Below are positions 1 through 8,280 of a stretch of DNA of 61,397 nt, one piece after another. The notes below the pieces were generated by a model, which saw only the letters and a list, made by a program, of their open reading frames with translations, had not been told where the DNA came from and did not search any database. Made by a program: the position numbers and the translations under genes. Every line of letters starts with the position of its first letter. Within the stretch, counting starts at the first letter, position 1. Source of the stretch: Caulobacteraceae bacterium (lineage in GTDB: Bacteria; Pseudomonadota; Alphaproteobacteria; Caulobacterales; Caulobacteraceae); assembly GCA_019247715.1 (NCBI GenBank), contig JAFBAO010000073.1, positions 1 to 61,397 of the forward strand. Direction: 5' to 3'.

Positions 1-599
1 TAGCCGGCGTTGGGAAGCTCCACCAGGAAGGTGGAGAACTGCCGGTGGCGCGGGGCGTCCGGATCGGTCTTGGCCATGACCAGGGCAAGCTGCGAGATGC
101 TGGCGCTGGAGGAGAACCACTTCTCGCCGTTCAGCACCCACTCGTCGCCGTCCTCGACCGCGCGGGTCTGCATGCCCGTGGCGTCGGCGCCGGCGGCGCG
201 CTCGGTCATGGAAAAGCAGATGCGGATGTCGCCATTCACCAGCGGCTTCAGGTACTTCTCCTTCTGCTCGGGGGTGCCGTGCTCGATCAGGGTCACCATC
301 GTGGCGTCCTGAGGACCCATGCAGTTCAGGGCCCAGGCGCCCAGGTGCGTGAAGGAGCGGCCGACCTCGATCTGCACGATGGCGTTGGCCAGGTGTCCCA
401 GCCCCATGCCGCCCCATTCCTTGGGCACGAAGGGGCACCACAGGCCCTCGGCCCGGGCCTTGGCCTGCAGCTCCTTGACGATGTCGAAGAACGGGCGGGT
501 TCCGATCTCGGATTCGGCAGGCAGCACGTGCTCGTCGATGAAGGCGCCCACCTTGGCGCGGATCGCCTGGATATCGGCGGGAATCTCGAAATCGATCAT
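1..599 (-). CDS. Acyl-CoA dehydrogenase, N-terminal part
   Basis: About 199 residues are present before the gene runs off the left edge. Translation from the ATG at 599 gives an all-alpha N-terminal ACAD domain with PKEWGGMGLGHLAN, then the middle-domain FAD/substrate signature CFSMTERAAGADATG (usual form MTEP-AGSD) and a following LNGEKWFSSSAS stretch. These are typical of FAD-dependent acyl-CoA dehydrogenases that introduce the alpha-beta double bond. The catalytic region lies outside the window. Its ATG overlaps the stop codon of the upstream SDR remnant (ATGA), so both would be translated from one transcript. That transcript diverges from the ligase operon starting at 1076. Chain-length specificity cannot be read from this fragment. 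Confidence 0.9.
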   Translation of the reverse strand, partial: MIDFEIPADIQAIRAKVGAFIDEHVLPAESEIGTRPFFDIVKELQAKARAEGLWCPFVPKEWGGMGLGHLANAIVQIEVGRSFTHLGAWALNCMGPQDATMVTLIEHGTPEQKEKYLKPLVNGDIRICFSMTERAAGADATGMQTRAVEDGDEWVLNGEKWFSSSASISQLALVMAKTDPDAPRHRQFSTFLVELPNAG

Positions 600-772
600 G
601 TCACGGCTCCTGTTTGCTTGGCCTGGCGGCCTTCGTCGGCCTTCAGATGCGGCGGGCCGCCCATGCCGCCGGCCATCCGCGGACCGATCAGTGTCTCGTC
701 CCCGAGGGGGCGGGGGCTCGCGGTGGTTGCGGGCACGGCCCGACGGCCGGTCAAATCGAAGAGGTTGTGCAT
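596..772 (-). pseudogene. Short-chain dehydrogenase remnant (58 codons, internal deletion)
   Basis: A very strong ribosome binding site (AAGGGGGAGGAG) sits just upstream of the ATG at 772. The product starts MHNLFDLTGRRAV, which is how SDR proteins of this type begin (compare LFDLTGKVAIVTG in the SDR at 26651). The glycine-rich NAD loop, Asn and Tyr-x3-Lys that should follow are absent. The frame continues for about 45 residues of unrelated, proline- and glycine-rich sequence and stops inside the start codon of the acyl-CoA dehydrogenase. I read it as an SDR gene that lost its body but kept its translation signals, perhaps because translation of the ACAD is coupled to it. It could instead be a small unknown protein with a chance resemblance. 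Confidence 0.5.
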
Positions 773-1075
773 GGGCTCCTCCCCCTTGTTTTCGTCCGCT
801 CGCGGCCAGCGTGCGGCTCGGACTCCTCTGGACCCGAAGAGGGCGGGGCGCAAGGCGAAGGCGGCCGCGCATCCAATGGGCGGGAAAGTCCCTAGACAAT
901 GTGTCTATAAAGGAGACGATATGGCTTTCCAATCCCCTCTGCCCCGCCGCAGTGAAGATTGGACTTGCTTCTTTACGGGAAGGCTCGGAAACGGGAGGGC
1001 GCGCTTGACCGACCGCCGGATCGGGTATCCTCGTTTCGCTCGGCCCGCGGCGCCCGTGAAAGGGAGGGGATCTGG
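773..1075. other. Divergent intergenic region between two catabolic operons
   Basis: About 300 bases separate the SDR remnant/ACAD transcript (left) from the ligase operon (right). It holds the palindrome at 893-907, a TATAAA-like hexamer just after it, and AAGGAGACGAT followed by ATG at 921. That ATG would open a 60-residue frame to 1103 overlapping the ligase start. The frame has no recognisable domain and I do not call it. Confidence 0.5.
893..907. promoter_or_regulatory. Perfect palindrome TAGACA-ATG-TGTCTA, candidate operator
   Basis: Six-base arms around a three-base centre, in the middle of the divergent promoter region. Length and symmetry suit a dimeric TetR-type repressor. The TetR gene at 3471, last in the right-hand operon, is the nearest candidate. 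The TAGAC half also occurs in the shared promoter block of the ferredoxin and P450 genes. Confidence 0.5.
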
Positions 1076-2617
1076 ATGTCGATCGACAAGCACGCCCGGC
1101 TGACGCCCGGACGGGCCGCATACGTCGAGGCCGAGACCGGCGAGATCATGACCTTCGCCGAGCTCAACGACGCTTCGATCCGGCTTTCGCGGGTGCTGAG
1201 GGCGAGCCTGGAGGTCGGCGACCGCGTCGCCATCCTGCTGGAGAACGGCGCTTCCTACTTCGTGGCCGCCTGGGCCTGCCGCCGCTCCGGACTGCGGTTC
1301 GTGCCGATCAACTGGCACCTCGGCTTCGAAGAGGCCGCCTATATCACCGAGAACAGCGACGCGCGCGCCCTCATCACCACCCCGCGGTTGCGGGAGCTGG
1401 CCGAGAAGATCAGCGCCGCCAACCCCAATCTCGAGCTGCTGATCTCGGACGGCGAGGCGTTCGGCAAGTTCGCCCCCCTCGATGCGGCGCTGGCGTCCGC
1501 CCCGGCCGAGCCCTTGGCGTTCGAGGCCGCGGGCGCGGCCATGTGCTACTCCTCGGGCACCACCGGCTTTCCGAAGGGCATCCTGCGCAAGCTTTCCGGC
1601 CTCTCGTTCCAGGAAGAGCCGATAACCACCGAAGCCATGATGCGGGACGACTTCGGCTTCGACGAGACGGCGGTCTACCATCACCCCGCGCCCCTCTATC
1701 ACGCCGCGCCCCTGATCTGGTCGCTAGGGGCCCAGGCGATCGGCTGCCCCGTTATCCAGTCGCGCCGCTTCGACGCGGAAGAGACGCTGCAGGTCATCGA
1801 GCGCTTCGGCGTCACCCACGCCCAGTTCGTCCCCACCCACTTCGTGCGCATGCTGCAGCTGCCGGAGGCGACGCGGGCCAAGTACGGACACGGCTCGCTG
1901 CGCATGGTGATCCACGCCGCGGCCCCGTGCCCGGTGGAGGTGAAGGAGCGGATGATCGGCTGGTGGGGACCGATCATCAAGGAGTTCTACAGCGCCAGCG
2001 AGGGCTGCGGGGTCACCGTGGTGGATTCCCACGAGTGGCTGTCGCACCGGGGGACGGTGGGCCGCTCGATCACAGGCCCGATCCACATCCTCGACGACGC
2101 GGGGCGAGACCTGCCGGCCGGCGAGATCGGCCATGTCGCTTTCGAGAACGGCCACGAATTCGAGTACCACAAGGACGCGGCCAAGACGGCCAGCTACTTC
2201 ACTCCCGAGGGCTGGGCCAAACCCGGCGACATGGGCTGGCTGGACGGCGAGGGGTACCTGTACCTGGCCGACCGGGCGAGCCACATGATCATTTCCGGCG
2301 GCGTGAACATCTATCCGCAGGAGGCCGAGAGCGTGCTCACCCTGCACCCGGCGGTGCGGGACGTGGCGGTCATCGGGGTTCCCGACCCCGAGTTCGGAGA
2401 GGCGGTGAAGGCGGTCGTCGAACCGGCGCCGGGCGTGGAGGCGGGCGAGGCGCTGGCGGCCGAGCTGATCGCCCTCTGCCGCTCCAAGCTCGCCGGGTTC
2501 AAATGCCCGCGCACGGTGGATTTCGTCGAGGCCCTGCCACGGCTGCCGAGCGGCAAGCTGCTCAAGCGCGAATTGCGCAAGCAATACTGGGGCGACAGCC
2601 GCAAGCTGATCGCTTGA
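1076..2617 (+). CDS. AMP-dependent acyl-CoA synthetase/ligase
   Basis: A 513-residue ANL-superfamily enzyme that would activate a carboxylic acid to its CoA thioester through an acyl-adenylate. The ATG at 1076 is chosen because GGGAGGGG lies just upstream; the frame is open from 959 but without a comparable site. Motifs in order: the phosphate-binding loop YSSGTTGFPKG near residue 157, FYSASEG near 305, PGDMGWLDGEGYLY with the ribose-binding Asp near 385, the hinge ISGGVNIYPQEAE, and the C-terminal lysine motif PSGKLLKREL near 500. All expected catalytic elements are intact. It is first in an operon with an enoyl-CoA hydratase (65 bp downstream) and a TetR regulator. The acid substrate is unknown. 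Confidence 0.93.
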   Translation: MSIDKHARLTPGRAAYVEAETGEIMTFAELNDASIRLSRVLRASLEVGDRVAILLENGASYFVAAWACRRSGLRFVPINWHLGFEEAAYITENSDARALITTPRLRELAEKISAANPNLELLISDGEAFGKFAPLDAALASAPAEPLAFEAAGAAMCYSSGTTGFPKGILRKLSGLSFQEEPITTEAMMRDDFGFDETAVYHHPAPLYHAAPLIWSLGAQAIGCPVIQSRRFDAEETLQVIERFGVTHAQFVPTHFVRMLQLPEATRAKYGHGSLRMVIHAAAPCPVEVKERMIGWWGPIIKEFYSASEGCGVTVVDSHEWLSHRGTVGRSITGPIHILDDAGRDLPAGEIGHVAFENGHEFEYHKDAAKTASYFTPEGWAKPGDMGWLDGEGYLYLADRASHMIISGGVNIYPQEAESVLTLHPAVRDVAVIGVPDPEFGEAVKAVVEPAPGVEAGEALAAELIALCRSKLAGFKCPRTVDFVEALPRLPSGKLLKRELRKQYWGDSRKLIA

Positions 2618-2682
2618 GAGCGGCGACCTGCAGGGCCGCGGCCTCGGAGCGCCACAAGCATTCGATGGGAGGCCGCGAGTCG

Positions 2683-3474
2683 ATGGCAGCCGAGTACCGA
2701 ACTCTCAAGGTGGACAAGGAGAACGGCGTAGACTGGGTGACGCTGAACCGGCCGGAGCGGCTCAACACCTTCACCGCCACCCTGGTCCGCGAGCTGAACG
2801 CCTACCTCGCCGCCGCCGCCGGCGATCCGGACTGCCGCATCGTGGTCATCCGTGGGGCGGGCCGCGCCTTTTGCGCCGGCCTCGACATCAAGGAGGTGGT
2901 GAGCGACAGCCCCGACGCCCTCAAGGGCAGCGACGCCGATACGCTGGAGCCCTCCTTGAACGACATCGTGCGCAACATGCGCCGCATGCCCCAGCCGGTC
3001 ATCGCCATGCTCAACGGCGACGCCGCTGGCGGCGGGTTCGGCCTGGCGCTGGCCGCCGACATCCGCATCGCCTCTGAGACCGCCCGCATGAACGCCGCCT
3101 TCATCAAGGTGGGCCTGTCCGGCTGCGAGATGGGCACCAGCTATTTCCTGCCGAGGATCGTCGGCATGGGGACCGCCATCGAGCTGCTCTACACCGGCCG
3201 CTTCATCGACGCCCACCGGGCCTTGGCCGTCGGCCTGGTTTCCGCCGTCGCCAAGCCGGAGGAACTCGAGGCCTGCGTGCGCGGCTGGGTCGACGACATG
3301 CTGGCGGCGACCCCCCTCGGGCTGCGGCGGACCAAGGAGCTGCTCGCCAAGGCGATCAACATCGACGACCTGGACGCCATCCTCGACCTCGAGGCGCGCC
3401 AGCAGGGCCGGCTGGCCCATCTCAGCCACCGCGAACGGCTGGAGGCTTTCCTCGATCGAAGGACGAATGCGTGA
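2683..3474 (+). CDS. Enoyl-CoA hydratase/isomerase (crotonase family)
   Basis: A 263-residue crotonase-fold protein expected to hydrate a trans-2-enoyl-CoA or isomerise its double bond. Visible features are the first oxyanion-hole segment GRAFCAGLDI, the second GDAAGGGFGLALAADIRIAS, and VGLSGCEMGTSYFLPRIVG, with an acidic residue where one of the two crotonase glutamates lies. The start is the ATG at 2683 with GGGAGG about ten bases upstream; an in-frame ATG at 2665 is possible. It follows the acyl-CoA ligase and overlaps the downstream TetR start by four bases (GTGA). That packing implies one transcript and translational coupling, so this trio is likely a self-regulated beta-oxidation-type unit. 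Confidence 0.93.
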   Translation: MAAEYRTLKVDKENGVDWVTLNRPERLNTFTATLVRELNAYLAAAAGDPDCRIVVIRGAGRAFCAGLDIKEVVSDSPDALKGSDADTLEPSLNDIVRNMRRMPQPVIAMLNGDAAGGGFGLALAADIRIASETARMNAAFIKVGLSGCEMGTSYFLPRIVGMGTAIELLYTGRFIDAHRALAVGLVSAVAKPEELEACVRGWVDDMLAATPLGLRRTKELLAKAINIDDLDAILDLEARQQGRLAHLSHRERLEAFLDRRTNA

Positions 3475-4124
3475 GATCGACCAAGACCCGCACCAAGACG
3501 AAGTCGGCGCCGCGTCCCTCCGTCAGGGACGAGCAACGGCTGCTCACCCGCAACCGCATCATCGCGGCGGCGCGCGAGCTGTTCGCCGAGCGAACCTACA
3601 TCGCCGTTTCGGTGGACGACATCGCCGCCGTCGCCGGCGTCGGCCGAGCCACCTTCTATCTGCACTTCAGCGGCAAGGAGGACGTGCTCCGCAGCCTTCT
3701 CGCGCAGGACCTGGAACGTCAGAGCACCCTGTTCGGCATGCTCGCCAACATGGCCGAGCCCAGCCATGAGGAGTTGAAACGGTGGATCGAACGCTACTTC
3801 GCCGGATACCGGAAGCGGCGGGATTCGGTGCAGCTGTTCAACTTCATCATGGGGCTCGATCCGAGGTACGTGGCGCTGTTCGGCGAGAGGCGTGACGAAC
3901 AAATCGAGTTGCTCGGCGAGCGCCTGCCGGCCTTCCGCCTTCCACCCGCCGGTCCGGAGCGGGAGGCGCGGCGGGTAGCCATTCACATGCTCCTCTACCA
4001 ATTGGGGCAATTGGCCTTCAACCTGGCGTTCCCCGGGTCCACCCTCGACCATGACGCGGCCGTGGACGTGGCCGCGCACGCCGTGGAGTCGTTCCTCAAG
4101 GCGGCGCCGTCGGCTGAGAGTTGA
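3471..4124 (+). CDS. TetR-family transcriptional regulator
   Basis: 217 residues starting at a GTG that overlaps the stop of the enoyl-CoA hydratase. An N-terminal helix-turn-helix domain (ARELFAERTYIAVSVDDIAA, then GVGRATFYLHFSGKEDV) occupies roughly residues 25-75, preceded by a basic tail rich in Lys, Arg and Thr. The C-terminal helical ligand domain is not assignable to a known effector. As the last gene of the ligase/hydratase operon it is likely an autoregulated repressor answering to an acyl-CoA or the free acid. The TAGACA-ATG-TGTCTA palindrome at 893 is the best candidate site. It ends 28 bp before the convergent hydrolase gene. Confidence 0.93.
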   Translation: MRSTKTRTKTKSAPRPSVRDEQRLLTRNRIIAAARELFAERTYIAVSVDDIAAVAGVGRATFYLHFSGKEDVLRSLLAQDLERQSTLFGMLANMAEPSHEELKRWIERYFAGYRKRRDSVQLFNFIMGLDPRYVALFGERRDEQIELLGERLPAFRLPPAGPEREARRVAIHMLLYQLGQLAFNLAFPGSTLDHDAAVDVAAHAVESFLKAAPSAES

Positions 4125-4152
4125 AGGCGCCGACGGGGCGGGCGTCCGCGGC

Positions 4153-4929
4153 TCAGCCAGTCGGCGTCGGAGCGAGCTGGCGCGCGAACATCGCGAAGAT
4201 CATTTCCCAGTCGCGATAGAACGCCCGCTTGTCGAAGATGTCGCGATTGGGCAGGGCGTACCCGTGGTGGGCGCCTGGGTGGCGCTCGAGCCAGGCCCGG
4301 ACTCCGTAGCGCTCCGCGTCCGCCTTCAAGACCGCCTGCATCGCCGGCGTCGCCCAGTCGTCGTGCTCGGCGAAGCCGAAATAGAGCTCGCCGCGCACCG
4401 TGGGCATGCTCAGATGGGCGGAATCGGGCTCGCCGCTCACCAGATTGGTGCCATGCATGCCGGCGCAGGCGCGAAAACGCTCGGGAAAAGCGCCCGCCAC
4501 CCTCAAGATCAGCCGTCCGCCGAAGCAATAGCCGAACGCGCCCATGGGGCCGGGCCCGGCTGCGGACTCCTGGCGCAGGAATTCCAGCAGGGCCGCGGTG
4601 TCGCGGATCACCATGTCGTCGGTGGTCTGCATCAAGGGGCGCAGCGCCCTTTCGAATTGCTCCTTGGTGAGCTTCCAGGACGACATCATTCGGTTGTCGG
4701 CGTCGCGGATGTCGGTCCGGATGCGCTCGGCCCGGTGCAGCAGGTCGGGGACCATCACGTAGTAGCCCGCCATGCCGACCATGCGCGCCAAATCGTAGAG
4801 CTCCTCGCGCACGCCCCAGAAGTCCTGGTAGAGGATGACGCCGGGGAATGGGCCGTCCTGTTCGGGATGGGTGATGAAGGTCTCCATCGGCCCATCCGGC
4901 GTGCCGATCTCGATCAGCCTGTCGCGCAT
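4153..4929 (-). CDS. Dienelactone hydrolase-family alpha/beta hydrolase
   Basis: 258 residues. The start at 4929 is taken because AGAGGG lies about eight bases upstream; the frame is open further but with poor sites. The dienelactone hydrolase pattern is complete: DFWGVREELYDLARMVG near the N terminus, the nucleophile elbow GYCFGGRL with Cys in place of the usual hydrolase Ser, the acidic residue in GFAEHDDWATP, and the His in HPGAHHGYALPN. Such enzymes open lactones or cleave activated esters in the cytoplasm and are common in aromatic catabolism. It stands alone, convergent with the TetR gene and divergent from an MFS carrier. The substrate is unknown. Confidence 0.9.
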   Translation of the reverse strand: MRDRLIEIGTPDGPMETFITHPEQDGPFPGVILYQDFWGVREELYDLARMVGMAGYYVMVPDLLHRAERIRTDIRDADNRMMSSWKLTKEQFERALRPLMQTTDDMVIRDTAALLEFLRQESAAGPGPMGAFGYCFGGRLILRVAGAFPERFRACAGMHGTNLVSGEPDSAHLSMPTVRGELYFGFAEHDDWATPAMQAVLKADAERYGVRAWLERHPGAHHGYALPNRDIFDKRAFYRDWEMIFAMFARQLAPTPTG

Positions 4930-5216
4930 GACGACGCCCTCTTGTCTGCCCTTGTCGGTGGTCCTGTTTCCTCGGAGGCGAAGGTTGGCAGGAAATCGAT
5001 CTCGGAGGAAGTTTCCGGCATGACGCCGGTCAGACCGAAACGCTTGAGTTCGACGAGAAACTTGTGAAGGGTAGACCCAGTTCGCCCACCTGGGGGGCGG
5101 CGTTGATCGAGCTTTCCGGTTGGTCACAAGCGTGGCGGCCCTGAAAAGCCCGTCGGTCGCTGAAATCAAAACCAGGATCGAACCGAAGCGCCGATGGCCG
5201 AGAAGTGGGAGGAAGC

Positions 5217-6572
5217 ATGGCCGCCGTCAGTACGACAAGCCCATCCGTAGAGGGCGACGCCGGGCTCGACTACCCGTCGCGCGGCTATCGCGTGCTGGTG
5301 GTGGCCGTGATGTTCCTCGCATACTTCATGGCCTTTTTGCATCGCCAGGTCATTCTGATCATGATCCCGGCGCTGAAGGCGGATCTGCACGTCAACGACA
5401 CCTTGGTGAGTCTCCTGGCGGGCCTTGGCTCGGTGGCCCTCTTCGTGGTGGCGGGCGTCCCGCTCGGCCGGCTCGCCGATCGCACCAGCCGCCGCAATCT
5501 GATGTGGATCGCCGTCGCGCTCTGGAGCCTTGCGGCGCTGGTCTGCGGGCTTGTGAACAACTTCTGGCTGCTCTTCGTCGCCCGGATGGTGGTGGGGCTC
5601 GGGGAGGCGGCGCTGCAGCCGGCGGCCTTCTCCCTGCTGACCGACTATTTCCCGCCCACCCAACGCGGCCGGGCGATCGCCCTGGCGCAGGTGGGGGTTC
5701 CGGTGGGAAGCTCGGCCGCGATCTTCGGCGGCGGCCTCTTCATGTCGCTCTTAGCGTCGGGGGCGTTCGCGGGCCTCGTGCCGGAAGGCATGCGCAGCTG
5801 GCAGGCGCTGTTCATCGCCTCCGCCCTGCCGGGCTTCGTGGTCGCCGCGATGGTGGCGGGCCTGCGCGAGCCGGTTCGTCGCGGCGCCGGCGCGGCCGAG
5901 GTCGCCGCAGCGCCGCTGTGGCCATTCCTGCGTCGTCACGGACTGGCGTTCTGGACCCTTGCTCTGGTCTACGCCGGCTATGCGGTGACCGGCTACGGCG
6001 TCAGCCTGTGGACTCCCACCGTGCTGATGCGCATTCACCATTTTTCGCCGGCCCAGTCGGGCACCGTATCGGGGCTCATCCTGCTTCTGTGCTCGGTGCC
6101 CGGCTATGCTGGCGCCGGCTTCCTCTCCGATCTCCTCGATCGGTGGCGCGGGCCCCAGGGACGGGCCATGGCGCCGCTCTTCCTGACGCCGCCCCTGTTC
6201 GCGGTCCTGGTGTGGTTGGCGCTCACCAATGACCTGACGAGCACCATGTGCGCGCTGATCGCCTCGTTCTTCCTGTTCTCTCTCGGGTCGGTCACCCTCT
6301 TGCCCGCCCTGCAAGCTTTCCTGCCGAACCGCCTGCGCGGCCAGGGCCTGGCGATCGTCGTGCTCGTGGGCAATGTGGCGGGGCTCGGGATCGCGCCCAC
6401 TGTCATCGGCGCGGTCAACGACTACGTCTTCCACGACGAGATGAAGCTCCAGGTGTCGGTGGGTCTGGTGAACGCGGCGGTGGCGGCGCTGATCATGTTG
6501 CTCGCCATCGGACTGCCGAGGTTTTACGCGCAGGCGTGCCAGGAGATGCAGGCCGAGGAACAGCCTGGATAG
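5217..6572 (+). CDS. MFS transporter
   Basis: 451 residues with about twelve hydrophobic segments. The cytoplasmic loop between helices 2 and 3 reads GRLADRTSRRNLMW, the MFS motif A, and VGLGEAALQPAAF marks helix 4. The start is the ATG at 5217 behind GGGAGGA; a GTG at 5205 is the upstream alternative. This sugar-phosphate/anion-symporter-like MFS type commonly carries organic acids across the inner membrane. It is divergent from the dienelactone-hydrolase-like gene with a 287 bp intergenic region and convergent with the kinase/ligase operon. Import of an acid substrate is the likely role, but direction and substrate are inferred from context only. Confidence 0.93.
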   Translation: MAAVSTTSPSVEGDAGLDYPSRGYRVLVVAVMFLAYFMAFLHRQVILIMIPALKADLHVNDTLVSLLAGLGSVALFVVAGVPLGRLADRTSRRNLMWIAVALWSLAALVCGLVNNFWLLFVARMVVGLGEAALQPAAFSLLTDYFPPTQRGRAIALAQVGVPVGSSAAIFGGGLFMSLLASGAFAGLVPEGMRSWQALFIASALPGFVVAAMVAGLREPVRRGAGAAEVAAAPLWPFLRRHGLAFWTLALVYAGYAVTGYGVSLWTPTVLMRIHHFSPAQSGTVSGLILLLCSVPGYAGAGFLSDLLDRWRGPQGRAMAPLFLTPPLFAVLVWLALTNDLTSTMCALIASFFLFSLGSVTLLPALQAFLPNRLRGQGLAIVVLVGNVAGLGIAPTVIGAVNDYVFHDEMKLQVSVGLVNAAVAALIMLLAIGLPRFYAQACQEMQAEEQPG

Positions 6573-6603
6573 GTTGCCGCGTTCGGCGCCTGCGCGGCGC
6601 CGG

Positions 6604-8264
6604 TCAGGCCCCGAAATGCCGCGCCTTCAGCTGCGCCTTGACGATCTTGTTCATGGCGTTCCGGGGCATGTCGGTCACGAAGATGATCTCTTCGGGGGTC
6701 TTGTAGCGGGCGAGGTTCTCCTGACAGAGGGCCAGCAGCGCCTCGGCCAGCGCCGCCGTCGGGGCCGTCCCCGCGGCCGGCTGGATGAACGCCACCACCC
6801 GCTCGCCGAGGCGCACGTCCGGCTTGCCTGTGACGGCGCAGTCGCCCACCCGGTCGTCCTTCTGCAGCACCCGCTCGACCTCCGCCGGGTAGACATTGGC
6901 GCCGCCGCGGATCACCACGTCGTTGCGGCGCCCCTCCACGAACAGATAGCCGTCGGGGTCCAGGCGGCCGATGTCGCCGGTGTGCAGCCAGCCGCCGCGA
7001 AGGGCCTCGGCGGTGGCGTCCGGGCGCCGCCAATAGCCGAGCATCGGCGTGTAGAGCCCGCCGTGCGGGCCCTCGGCGGCGGCGGCCACGCAGATCTCGC
7101 CGCTTTCGCCAGCCGGCAGGATGGCGCCCTCGGCGTCCTGGATCGTCACCTGCAGATGGGGTGCGGTCCGTCCCGATGAGCCCGGCGGCTCGGCGACCGC
7201 CGGATCGCCCATGGTGACGCTGGTGGGGGCCTCGGTCAGGCCATAACCGTGCGTGAGTTCGCGTCCGAATTTCTGACGATAGAGGTCGCGGAAGGAATCC
7301 GGCATGGCCGCGCCGCCGACGCCCGGGGCCTTGAAGCTCGCCAGGTCGTCGGGGTTGATCCTGGGATCGGTCATCAGGTCGTAGATCACCGCCGGCGCGG
7401 TGGAGAAGGTCTCCACCCGTTCGGCGGCGATCCATTCGGCGAGGCCAAGCGCGTCCACCCGGTCCATCAGGATGCAGGTCCGCCCGAGTTGGAAGGACGC
7501 GAGGGGCCCCAGGATCATCAGGTTGAGGATGGTGAGCGGCAGCGTCACGCCCGCCCGCTCGATCTCGGAGCGTCCGCTCAGCCTGCCCATCGTCCCCACG
7601 AGCACCATGTTGTGCTGGGAATGGACCACGCCCTTGGGAAAGCCGGTGGTGCCGCTCGTATAGGCGATGCCGGCTGGCGCGTAAGGGTCGACGGAGACCG
7701 GGGTGGCGCGCTCGCCCCGGCGCTCGGCCAGTAGGCGGGTCCATTCCGCATCGGTGTCGCCCGGCTCCATGTCGATCATGGCTCGCAGGTCCGGCAGCTC
7801 CGGGCGCAGGGGCTCGATCTGGGCGGCGGCCGTGCGATCGGCGAGGTAGAGAACCGCGCCGCTGTCGGCGAGGATATACCGCTTCTCGGGCGGAGCGAGG
7901 TTGCGGTTGACGCCCACCCAGACGGCCCCAAGCCGCTGGACCGCGAAGAAGGCGACGACGATTTCGAGGTGATTGGCGCTGGTGGCCGCCACGCGGTCGC
8001 CGGGAGAGACCCCCAGCGCCTGCAAGGCGGCGCTCGCCGCGTCGATCTCCGCAGCCAGGGCGGCATAGGTGAAACGGCCGAACGGCCGACCAGGGCTTCC
8101 TTGTCGGGCCACGCCGCGCGGGCCTGGTCGATCACCTCGGCGACAGAGCGTGGCCCTGGAAGGGGACGCTTCGGCTCGTGGCGGACCAGCCCGAGCTCGG
8201 CCCAGTCGGGACAGGCGCTGCGTGCATCCGGCGAGGGCTCAGGACTCATTTCGGCGGTCTCCAT
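6604..8264 (-). pseudogene. AMP-dependent acyl-CoA synthetase, frameshifted near its N terminus
   Basis: The long reading frame (6604-8112) carries an ANL ligase with AYTSGTTGFPKGVVHS, GYGLTEAPTS, HTGDIGRLDPDGYLF, VIRGGANVYPAEVE and the terminal lysine segment MNKIVKAQLK. It lacks the first 55 or so residues. Those lie in another frame from ATG 8264 or, better placed after GGAG, ATG 8249: SVAEVIDQARAAWPDKEALV. The two frames join at 8075-8090 inside GGCCGTTCGGCCG, where one missing base would restore ...EALVGR-FGRFTYAALAAEI. Either the gene is inactivated or the assembly lost a base. It is last in the operon with the APH-type kinase and the DUF7064-like gene, and would have activated their acid substrate. 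Confidence 0.75.
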
Positions 8265-8280
8265 AGGACAGGGGGTTCAG

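Noticed and set aside
921..1103. A 60-residue frame with AAGGAGACGAT before its ATG
   Set aside because: Good ribosome binding site but no recognisable sequence, and it overlaps the ligase start; it could be a leader or a remnant, not enough to call.
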